The position numbers were made by a program, and so were the translations under genes. 9,065 nt of DNA from Desulfobulbus sp. (GTDB lineage Bacteria > Desulfobacterota > Desulfobulbia > Desulfobulbales > Desulfobulbaceae). A model generated the notes under the pieces. That model saw nothing but the letters and a program-made list of their open reading frames with translations, was not told the DNA's origin and made no database searches. The stretch covers positions 1-9,065 of the forward strand of contig JAGODN010000076.1 of assembly GCA_017998195.1 (NCBI GenBank), given 5' to 3'. Below, piece by piece: positions 1-5,902 of this stretch. Within the stretch, counting starts at the first letter, position 1. The number at the start of each line of letters is the position of its first letter.

Positions 1-122
1 TGGTGCCGCTGGAGGTGACGGTGATCGCCCTGTCCGCCATCCTCATCACCCTGCTCGCCACCCTCTACCCCTCGTGGAAGGCCTCGCGGGTGCGGCCGGC
101 GGAGGCGCTCAGCTATGAGTGA
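1..122 (+). CDS. LolC/LolE-type lipoprotein-releasing permease, C-terminal fragment (5' end outside window)
   Basis: Only the last 39 codons are visible (reading frame begins at base 3), ending in TGA at 120-122. The fragment starts VPLEVTVIALSAILITLL, a hydrophobic stretch that fits the last transmembrane helix of an FtsX/LolC-type permease. It ends YPSWKASRVRPAEALSYE, which closely matches the conserved C-terminal tail of LolC/LolE (YP-W-AS---PAEALRYE). In the family this inner-membrane subunit works with the LolD ATPase to extract outer-membrane lipoproteins and pass them to LolA. The stop codon overlaps the lolD start by 8 bases, typical of translational coupling, and supports the assignment. 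LolC and LolE cannot be told apart from this tail, and many deltaproteobacteria have a single LolC/E-like permease. Confidence 0.85.
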   Translation, partial: VPLEVTVIALSAILITLLATLYPSWKASRVRPAEALSYE

Positions 123-792
123 GCCGTCGCTGCTCCGGGCCGAGGCGCTGTGCCGCAGCTACCAAAGCGGCGCGGACACCATCACCGTGCTGCGCGAGGC
201 CGACCTCACGGTCGAGCCCGGCGAGATGGTGGCCATTGTCGGCGCCTCGGGCTCGGGCAAGACCACGCTCCTGCAGATTCTCGGCACCCTGGACGCACCC
301 GACTCAGGGGCCCTGTTCTTCCGCGAGCGCGAACTCACCGGTCTTGCCGAGACCGCCCTGGCCGGCCACCGCAACGCCCACATCGGCTTCATCTTCCAGT
401 TCCACCACCTGCTTCCCGAGTTCACCGCGCTTGAGAACGTGTGCATGCCCGGGATGATCGGCGGCCGTCCGGCCGAGGCGATGCATGCGGCGGCCGAACA
501 GCTACTCGCCCGCGTGGGCCTGGGCGAGCGACTGCACCACCGCAGCGGCGAGCTGTCCGGCGGCGAGCAGCAGCGGGTGGCTCTGGCCCGCGCCCTGGTG
601 ATGAACCCGGCGCTGCTCCTCGCCGACGAGCCCACCGGCAACCTGGACGCCAGCAGCGGCCGCATGGTTTTCACCCTGCTGCGCGAGCTGAGCCGCGACC
701 TGGGGCTGGCCGTGGTCATGGTCACCCACAACCTGGAACTCGCCGGGGCCATGGACCGCTGCCTCACCCTGGCGGACGGCCGCCTGCACTGA
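115..792 (+). CDS. lolD: LolD, ATP-binding subunit of the lipoprotein-releasing ABC transporter
   Basis: This 225-residue protein has the usual length for LolD and a complete ABC ATPase domain: Walker A GASGSGKT (residues 43-50), Q-loop Gln95, signature LSGGEQQ (147-153), Walker B LLLADEP (167-173) with Glu172 as the expected catalytic base, and H-loop His205. The segment FQFHHLLPEFTALENV just after the Q-loop is the characteristic LolD sequence and separates it from MacB or FtsE. In the family LolD powers the release of lipoproteins from the inner membrane to the periplasmic carrier LolA. It has no signal peptide and acts on the cytoplasmic face. The ATG overlaps the end of the permease gene (ATGAGTGA), so the two are almost certainly co-translated. 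No promoter was seen inside the visible upstream sequence. Confidence 0.95.
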   Translation: MSEPSLLRAEALCRSYQSGADTITVLREADLTVEPGEMVAIVGASGSGKTTLLQILGTLDAPDSGALFFRERELTGLAETALAGHRNAHIGFIFQFHHLLPEFTALENVCMPGMIGGRPAEAMHAAAEQLLARVGLGERLHHRSGELSGGEQQRVALARALVMNPALLLADEPTGNLDASSGRMVFTLLRELSRDLGLAVVMVTHNLELAGAMDRCLTLADGRLH

Positions 793-814
793 TCCCTTCC
801 CCTTCCCTCGCGCC

Positions 815-3800
815 ATGGCCGAAACGACGCGCCCTGTCCTGCTCGAACGGTGGCAACGCCTCGACCCGCCGGAGCGGGCGCTCCTCCAGGTGCTGGCCGT
901 GGCCGACGAGCCGCTCAACCAGACCGTGCTCCTTGGCCTCTGCATCCGGGCTGGCCTTGCCCGGCACGACCCGGCCACCGGCAAACCGCCCGCCTCCCTC
1001 TCCCCCCGGCTGCGCCGCCTGCGCGATGCCGGCCTGATCGGCGCCGACAACCGGATCAGCGAACAGATCGTCGAGGTGGTGGTCCGCGCCCTGTTCGCCG
1101 ACACCGAGACCCTGATCACCCCGGCCCCGCCGGTCCAGCCGGCGCAGTTGGCGCTGCCCGCCGCCAGCAGGGGCGGCAAACGGCCGCCGCCAAAGCCCTC
1201 CCAACCTCCCGCGGTGCCGCTCTCCCAGGCCATCGTTGCCGCGGTCCGCAGCGCCCTGCCCGAGCCGAGAGGCGTGCACCCCTTCCTTGGTCGCGACAAA
1301 GCCACGGCCTGCCACCGCACCCGCCGGGAGCTGCGCCTCGCCCTGGTGGGCGGCGAAGATCGTGATCTCGACCTGCTGATCGACACCCTGCGCCGCCACT
1401 GCCAGCCAGCCGTGCCCTACAGCGATCCGGTGATCGCCCTGGTCAACAATCCCTTCGACCCGGCCTGGTGCGCCAGCCTGCCCGCCCGGCGCCAGGCCCT
1501 GCTCATCCGCCGCCTCCTCACCCACGCCTTCTACGCGCTGGAGCCCGACCAGGAACCCCTGGCCCTCGGCCTGCGGCCGGAGCTGCGCGCCGCCCTGCCG
1601 GCGGACGAACGGCTGGACCTGCTCTACCACCTGGCGCTGCGGCTCATCCTCGCCGGCCGCACCGGCGAGGCGCAGAGGCTGGTGGATGAACTGTCCGCCC
1701 TCACCGGCGGGTACACGTTTGGCTTCGGCGGCTGGATCGCCCTGGTCGAGGGGCGACTGGCGGCCGCGCTCGACCTGTTCGCGGCGGATCTCAAGGAACT
1801 GCGGCGGCGACAGCGCAAGCGGACCATCTTTTTCACCAGCCACGCGGCCCCGTTCGCCCTGCTCGCCTTGCTGCGGGCCGGTGACGCCGCCAGCCTGGAC
1901 AAGGCCCGCGTCCACCTCAACCAGGCCCTGCGCACCGACCGGCGTTTCACGGTCATGGACCCGGCCCTGCATGCGGTCGAGGCCCTGCTCGACAACCAGG
2001 GCGGACTCCCCGCGCACACCGCCCTGGCCCACCTGGTCCCCTTTGTCGATGACCTGGGCGAGCACACCGGCGCGCTCGCGCCGCTGTGCGTCGCCATGGC
2101 CCTGTTCGCCGTCAACGGCGGGCTGAAGAAAAAGGAGATCACCCGGCTCAGCCGCTACGCCGAGCGCTGCGGCCGGGCCGGTTTCGACTGGCTGGCGCTG
2201 GAATGCGCCCACCTGCTCTGCCGGGCCGACACGGCGACCCCGGCCCGCCGCGCCACCATCGACACCCTGGGCCGGGCCACCAACCTGCAGCCCCTGAGCG
2301 CGGCCATCGAGATCGAGGAGCCCTGGCGCAAGAGCCTGCGCGCCCTGGAAAGGGCGGTGGCGGGCGCGGACCGGCACGACGGCGCGGCGGACCAGGCCCG
2401 CTCCCGGGTCGTCTACCTGCTCCACTTCAACCGCTCCGACCAGCTGACCGCGATCAGCCCGCTCGAGCAGAAACTCGGCGCCGGCGGCAGCTGGAGCAAG
2501 GGCCGGGCCATCGCCCTGCAGCGGCTGGTCAGCGGTGAGCGCCTGGTCGGCCTGGACGAGGCCGACCAGGGGCTGCGCGCCGCGGTCCGCCAGGTGGACT
2601 ACGGCTACGGCGGCCCGCACTACGAGTTCAACCTGCGCCTGGCCCTGCCCGCGCTGGTGGGCCATCCGCGGCTGTTTCTCGCCGATGCGCCCACCACGCC
2701 GGTGCAGGTGGGCCGGGGCGAGGCCGAGATCCAGGCCGTGGTCAAAAACGGCGAACTGGTCATCCGCCTGCTGCCCGAGCCGACCGCGGACGAGCGGTAC
2801 GTGCTGGTGCGGGAAACGCCCGGCCGCTTTCGGGTGGTGGCCTTCACCGACACCCACCACCGCCTGGCCCGCATCCTCGGCGGCAAGGGGCTGGTCCTGC
2901 CCGAGGCGGCGCGCGGGGAGGCGGCCCGGGTGCTCACGACCCTGGCCTCGCTGGTCCCGGTCCATTCGAGCCTGCCGGGCACCACCCACGCGGTGGCCAC
3001 GGTCCCGGCCGATCCGCGGCCGCGGGTGCATCTCCTGCCCCACGGCGCCGGCTTCCGGGTGGAGATCCTCGTTCGGCCGCTGGACAGCGGCGGCCCCTGC
3101 CAGCGGCCCGGCGAAGGGGCGGTCAACCTGATGGCCGATGTCGAGGGGCACAGGTGCATGGCGGTGCGCGACCTGGACGAGGAACATCGACGGGCCGCGG
3201 CCCTGGAGCGCAGTCTGCCCGTGCTGGCCACGCTGCCCGAACTGGACGGGCAATGGTACGCCGACACCGCCGAAGAGGCCCTGCAGGTGCTGGTGGAACT
3301 GCGCGAACCCCTGGAGCGGGGCGAGGTGCTGGTGGCATGGCCCGAGGGCGAGAAGCTCAGGCTCGGCCGCTCGGTCTCGGCCGCCGACCTGAGCCTGCGC
3401 CTGGGCGGCGGCGACCGCTGGTTCACGGTCGAGGGTGAACTGCGGGTGGACGACGAACGGGTGCTCGGCATGCAGCAGCTGCTCGAACTGGTGCAGGCCA
3501 CGCCCCACCGCTTCCTGCCGCTCGGCGAGGGCGAGTTCATCGCCCTCACCCGGGAACTCCGGCGACGGCTGGAGGAACTGGCCGCCTACGTGGAGCGGCG
3601 GGGCCGCAAGCTCACCCTCCACCCGCTGGCGGCGCTGGCCCTGGACGATCTCACCTGCCAGGTCGGCCACCTGGACGCGGCCCCCGGCTGGCACGAGCGG
3701 CTGGCAGAGATGCGCGCGGCCCTGGACCGGACCGAGACGCCGCCCTCGACCCTCAAGGCCCGCCTGCGCGACTACCAGCTGCAGGGCTTCCAGTGGCTGG

Positions 3801-5134
3801 CGCGGCTCGCCCATCTCGGTTTCGGCGCCTGCCTGGCCGACGACATGGGGCTGGGCAAGACGGTCCAGGCCCTGGCGGTGATCCTCCACTGCGCCGACCA
3901 GGGGCCGACCCTGGTGGTGGCGCCCACCTCGGTGTGCGCCAACTGGCTCGCCGAGGCCGGCCGCTTCGCCCCCACCCTGCGGCTGGTGCCCTTCGGCGGC
4001 GCGGACCGCCAGGCCCTGCTGGCCGATCTCGGCCCGTTCGACCTGGTGGTGACCAGCTACGGCCTGCTCCATCAGGAGGCCGAGCTGCTCTCCGCGGTGG
4101 CCTGGCAGACCGTGGTCCTGGACGAGGCCCAGGCGATCAAGAACTCGGCCACCCGGCGCTCGCAGGCGGCCATGCACCTGCAGGCGCAGTTCCGGCTGAT
4201 CACCACCGGCACGCCGATCGAAAACCATTTGGGCGAATTCTACACCCTGTTCCACTTCATCAACCCCGGCCTGCTCGGTTCCCGCGAACGGTTCAACGAG
4301 CGCTTTGCCGCACCCATCGAGCGCACCAACGACCGCGAGGCCGGCCGCCGGCTGAAGAAACTCATCCAGCCGTTCATCCTTCGCCGGCTCAAGTCGCAGG
4401 TGCTCGAGGAACTGCCGCCGCGCACCGAGGTGCTCCTCGAGGTGGAGCTGGGCCCGGAGGAGACCGCCTTCTACGAGGCCCTGCGCCGCCAGGCCCTGGA
4501 ACGGATTGACACCGAGGCCGGGGCGGGCGGCCACCAGCGCATGCGCATCCTGGCCGAGATCACCCGCCTGCGCCAGGCCTGCTGCCATCCGCGCCTGGTC
4601 CTGCCGGAGAGCCCCCTGCCCGGGGCCAAGCTCGCCCTGTTCGCCGAGGTGGTGGGCGAACTGCTCGACAACGGCCACAAGGCCCTGGTGTTCAGCCAGT
4701 TCGTCGGCCATCTGGCCCTGATCCGCGCCTTTCTGGACGAACGCGCCATCCCCTACCGCTACCTTGACGGCTCCACCCCGCCCCGGCAGCGACAGCGCGA
4801 GGTCGAGGCCTTCCAGGCCGGCCAGGGCGACCTCTTCCTCATCAGCCTCAAGGCGGGTGGCCTGGGCCTCAACCTGACCGCCGCCGACTACGTCATCCAC
4901 ATGGACCCCTGGTGGAACCCGGCGGTGGAGGACCAGGCCTCGGACCGGGCCCACCGGTTCGGCCAGCAGCGGCCGGTGACCGTCTACCGACTGGTGACCC
5001 GGAACACCATCGAGGAAAAGATCGTCCGCCTCCACGCCGAAAAGCGCGACCTTGCCGACAGCCTGCTCGAAGGCACCGACGCCAGCGGGCGCATCTCGGC
5101 CGACGACCTGCTGCGGCTGATCCGCGAACCCTGA
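815..5134 (+). CDS. Large SNF2-family (COG0553-type) DEAD/DEAH-box ATPase with long N-terminal extension
   Basis: A 1439-residue cytoplasmic protein. The C-terminal 460 residues are a full SNF2 motor: LRDYQ at 984-988, Walker A DDMGLGKT (1009-1016, Lys1015), DEAQ box (1103-1106), TGTPIEN (1131-1137), helicase-C start KALVFSQF near 1289, motif V region near 1343-1355 (SLKAGGLGLNLT) and motif VI QASDRAHRFGQ (1374-1384). The remaining ~970 residues appear as: a winged-helix-like segment (about 10-98), a Pro-rich linker (101-137), a helical, possibly TPR-like region (about 260-490), and a mixed region (about 520-960) with a WSKGR motif (560-564) that I recall upstream of the motor in related bacterial SNF2 proteins. 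Such ATPases translocate on duplex DNA and remodel protein-DNA complexes; the target here is unknown. The ATG lies 22 bases after lolD with no Shine-Dalgarno, so coupling to lolD is possible. No TTA, CTA or TCA codons occur, in line with strong G+C bias. Housekeeping neighbours give no support for a defence role. Confidence 0.9.
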   Translation: MAETTRPVLLERWQRLDPPERALLQVLAVADEPLNQTVLLGLCIRAGLARHDPATGKPPASLSPRLRRLRDAGLIGADNRISEQIVEVVVRALFADTETLITPAPPVQPAQLALPAASRGGKRPPPKPSQPPAVPLSQAIVAAVRSALPEPRGVHPFLGRDKATACHRTRRELRLALVGGEDRDLDLLIDTLRRHCQPAVPYSDPVIALVNNPFDPAWCASLPARRQALLIRRLLTHAFYALEPDQEPLALGLRPELRAALPADERLDLLYHLALRLILAGRTGEAQRLVDELSALTGGYTFGFGGWIALVEGRLAAALDLFAADLKELRRRQRKRTIFFTSHAAPFALLALLRAGDAASLDKARVHLNQALRTDRRFTVMDPALHAVEALLDNQGGLPAHTALAHLVPFVDDLGEHTGALAPLCVAMALFAVNGGLKKKEITRLSRYAERCGRAGFDWLALECAHLLCRADTATPARRATIDTLGRATNLQPLSAAIEIEEPWRKSLRALERAVAGADRHDGAADQARSRVVYLLHFNRSDQLTAISPLEQKLGAGGSWSKGRAIALQRLVSGERLVGLDEADQGLRAAVRQVDYGYGGPHYEFNLRLALPALVGHPRLFLADAPTTPVQVGRGEAEIQAVVKNGELVIRLLPEPTADERYVLVRETPGRFRVVAFTDTHHRLARILGGKGLVLPEAARGEAARVLTTLASLVPVHSSLPGTTHAVATVPADPRPRVHLLPHGAGFRVEILVRPLDSGGPCQRPGEGAVNLMADVEGHRCMAVRDLDEEHRRAAALERSLPVLATLPELDGQWYADTAEEALQVLVELREPLERGEVLVAWPEGEKLRLGRSVSAADLSLRLGGGDRWFTVEGELRVDDERVLGMQQLLELVQATPHRFLPLGEGEFIALTRELRRRLEELAAYVERRGRKLTLHPLAALALDDLTCQVGHLDAAPGWHERLAEMRAALDRTETPPSTLKARLRDYQLQGFQWLARLAHLGFGACLADDMGLGKTVQALAVILHCADQGPTLVVAPTSVCANWLAEAGRFAPTLRLVPFGGADRQALLADLGPFDLVVTSYGLLHQEAELLSAVAWQTVVLDEAQAIKNSATRRSQAAMHLQAQFRLITTGTPIENHLGEFYTLFHFINPGLLGSRERFNERFAAPIERTNDREAGRRLKKLIQPFILRRLKSQVLEELPPRTEVLLEVELGPEETAFYEALRRQALERIDTEAGAGGHQRMRILAEITRLRQACCHPRLVLPESPLPGAKLALFAEVVGELLDNGHKALVFSQFVGHLALIRAFLDERAIPYRYLDGSTPPRQRQREVEAFQAGQGDLFLISLKAGGLGLNLTAADYVIHMDPWWNPAVEDQASDRAHRFGQQRPVTVYRLVTRNTIEEKIVRLHAEKRDLADSLLEGTDASGRISADDLLRLIREP

Positions 5135-5177
5135 GCCGGGCGGCAAACCGGACTGGCGCACTTTACCAATCCTTTGG

Positions 5178-5206
5178 TTGCCCCATCTCCGGCCCGGGGG
5201 TATTCT
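5178..5206 (+). promoter_or_regulatory. Candidate sigma-70 promoter for DUF3597 gene or a leader RNA
   Basis: TTGCCC (5178-5183) and TATTCT (5201-5206) are separated by 17 bases; each matches its consensus hexamer at four of six positions. Transcription would start near 5213. This is the best candidate found in the 219-base spacer. Between the downstream terminator and the DUF3597 start there is a TTGAAC (5294-5299) but no acceptable -10 element. In G+C-rich DNA such matches arise by chance, so this is only a candidate. Confidence 0.35.
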
Positions 5207-5216
5207 CATGGGGCAT

Positions 5217-5228
5217 TGTCACCTGACA
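5217..5228. repeat. Short dyad TGTCA-CC-TGACA, possible operator
   Basis: A perfect 5-base inverted repeat with a two-base centre lies just downstream of the candidate transcription start. Its position would suit an operator, but its right half overlaps the 5' arm of the RNA hairpin at 5222-5247, so the symmetry could instead reflect RNA structure or chance. Confidence 0.2.
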
Positions 5229-5247
5229 GTGCGATGCACCGCTCAGG
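5222..5247 (+). other. Small hairpin directly 5' of the terminator, candidate leader RNA element
   Basis: CCTGA (5222-5226) pairs with TCAGG (5243-5247). Inside it, GTGC (5229-5232) pairs with GCAC (5236-5239) around a GAT loop, leaving an internal loop of CA opposite CGC. The hairpin abuts the terminator stem with no gap, so the two helices could stack. It does not match a riboswitch class I can name; the GGCAAACC upstream at about 5141-5148 lacks the rest of the c-di-GMP-I motif. This could be a small RNA of about 70 nt or an attenuator leader, but it is seen only as base complementarity. Confidence 0.35.
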
Positions 5248-5283
5248 GGAGGAGGGGTCTCTCCTTCCCCTCCTCCGTTTTTT
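5248..5283 (+). terminator. Intrinsic terminator with perfect 10-bp stem
   Basis: GGAGGAGGGG (5248-5257) pairs perfectly with CCCCTCCTCC (5267-5276) around a 9-base loop, followed by G and six T (5278-5283). It is a textbook rho-independent terminator. It lies 113 bases after the SNF2 stop and 70 bases before the DUF3597 start, so it either ends the lolD-SNF2 transcript or attenuates transcription into the DUF3597 gene, or both. Confidence 0.85.
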
Positions 5284-5343
5284 CCCGCGCCCCTTGAACG
5301 AACCGGCCCCGCCCGGGCCGCTTTTCCCGCCAACCCGCAACCC

Positions 5344-5350
5344 AGGAGGT
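5344..5350 (+). promoter_or_regulatory. Strong Shine-Dalgarno AGGAGGT that fixes the DUF3597 start
   Basis: AGGAGGT ends three bases before the ATG at 5354. It decides the start in favour of MSLFS over the longer in-frame reading back to 5174, whose extra residues are low-complexity and run through the terminator. The core AGGAGG is exactly complementary to CCTCCT (5269-5274) in the 3' arm of that terminator. Confidence 0.8.
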
Positions 5351-5353
5351 ACC

Positions 5354-5743
5354 ATGAGCCTGTTCAGCACCATTCTTGCCAAGCTCGGCTTTGCCAAGGA
5401 GGCCATCGCCCAGACCCTGACCCAGCCGGCGGCCGAAGCCGCGGCCACCGCCGCGCCGACCGGTGCCCCGGCCGCGGTGCCCCAGGTGGACGTGGTCGCC
5501 AAGCTCGAGGAGATGGCCAAGGCCAACCCGGAGAAACTCAACTGGAAGGTGTCCATCGTCGACCTGATGAAGCTGCTCGGCATGGACAGCAGCCTCACCG
5601 CCCGCAAGGAACTGGCCGCCGAACTGGGCTGCCCGGCCGAAAAGATGGGTGATTCGGCCCAGATGAACATGTGGCTGCACAAGACCGTGCTGCAGAAGAT
5701 GGCTGAAAACGGCGGCAACGTGCCGGCAGAACTGCTCGACTGA
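5354..5743 (+). CDS. DUF3597 family protein
   Basis: The protein has 129 residues and no signal peptide or membrane segment. It has the DUF3597 layout: a short N-terminal helix (MSLFSTILAKLGF), an Ala/Pro-rich flexible linker (about residues 24-44), then a compact helical domain with the family's conserved blocks NPEKLNW (58-64), SIVDLMKLLGMDSSL (67-81), ARKELAAEL (83-91) and MNMWLHKTVLQKMAENGG (104-121). The length is normal and the domain looks intact. The family's biochemical function is not established. A similarity to LysM/peptidoglycan-associated proteins has been noted for some members, but nothing in this sequence shows it. It appears monocistronic, bounded by a terminator upstream and two downstream. 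The start is set by a strong Shine-Dalgarno at 5344-5350. Confidence 0.9.
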   Translation: MSLFSTILAKLGFAKEAIAQTLTQPAAEAAATAAPTGAPAAVPQVDVVAKLEEMAKANPEKLNWKVSIVDLMKLLGMDSSLTARKELAAELGCPAEKMGDSAQMNMWLHKTVLQKMAENGGNVPAELLD

Positions 5744-5769
5744 CCACCCCTGCCCCTCCATCTGCCCGC

Positions 5770-5805
5770 AAGGGGCGGCGGCCCACGGGTCGCCGCCCCT
5801 TTTTT
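5770..5805 (+). terminator. Intrinsic terminator of the DUF3597 gene
   Basis: AAGGGGCGGCG (5770-5780) pairs perfectly with CGCCGCCCCTT (5791-5801). The loop GCCCACGGGT can itself pair further (CCC with GGG). Six T follow at 5800-5805. It begins 27 bases after the DUF3597 stop. Confidence 0.9.
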
Positions 5806-5827
5806 CTTCCCTGCCCGGCCCTGCGCC

Positions 5828-5885
5828 GGTCGCACAAAAAAAGCCGCTTCCTTTCGGGAAGCGGCTTTTTTGTGGTCGTGCGACC
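5828..5885. repeat. Extended palindrome enclosing the bidirectional terminator
   Basis: GGTCGCAC (5828-5835) and its exact reverse complement GTGCGACC (5878-5885) flank the terminator hairpin. The CAC of the left arm can alternatively pair with GTG at 5872-5874, continuing the A/T helix. The complementary arms are directly visible; any function beyond termination is not. Confidence 0.6.
5836..5871. terminator. Bidirectional intrinsic terminator between DUF3597 gene and asd
   Basis: Seven A (5836-5842), stem GCCGCTTCC (5843-5851), loop TTTCG, stem GGAAGCGGC (5857-5865), six T (5866-5871). Read on the plus strand it is a second terminator for the DUF3597 gene. Read on the minus strand the A tract becomes a U tract, 32 bases after the asd stop, so it ends the leuB-prs-asd transcript. 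Confidence 0.92.
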
Positions 5886-5902
5886 GGGGACCGGGTGTGG
5901 TC

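Noticed and set aside
815..5134. SNF2 ATPase as part of a phage-defence system (DISARM- or Zorya-like)
   Set aside because: No methyltransferase, nuclease, membrane motor or other defence partner is present; the neighbours are lipoprotein export and amino-acid synthesis genes with matching base composition.
5151..5170. Possible sigma-54 promoter at TGGCGCACTTTACC
   Set aside because: The GC dinucleotide required at -12 with the correct 10-base spacing from GG is missing.
5165..5178. Inverted repeat ACCAA-TCCT-TTGGT upstream of the promoter candidate
   Set aside because: Only a 5-bp arm, overlapping the -35 element by one base; too short to claim as an operator or hairpin without other copies.
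5135..5200. Possible c-di-GMP-I riboswitch because of GGCAAACC near 5141
   Set aside because: The rest of the conserved core (the ACGCAAAGCC segment and receptor helix) is absent.
764..5209. 1481-codon open frame on the minus strand across the SNF2 gene
   Set aside because: It is exactly antisense in codon register to a gene with unmistakable SNF2 motifs. Its translation is low-complexity Gly/Gln/Ala/Arg-rich sequence with no recognisable domain. It stays open because the sense gene lacks TTA, CTA and TCA codons.
5174..5353. 60-residue N-terminal extension of the DUF3597 protein
   Set aside because: It would be translated through the intrinsic terminator, has Pro/Phe-rich sequence unlike the family, and a strong Shine-Dalgarno fixes the start at 5354.
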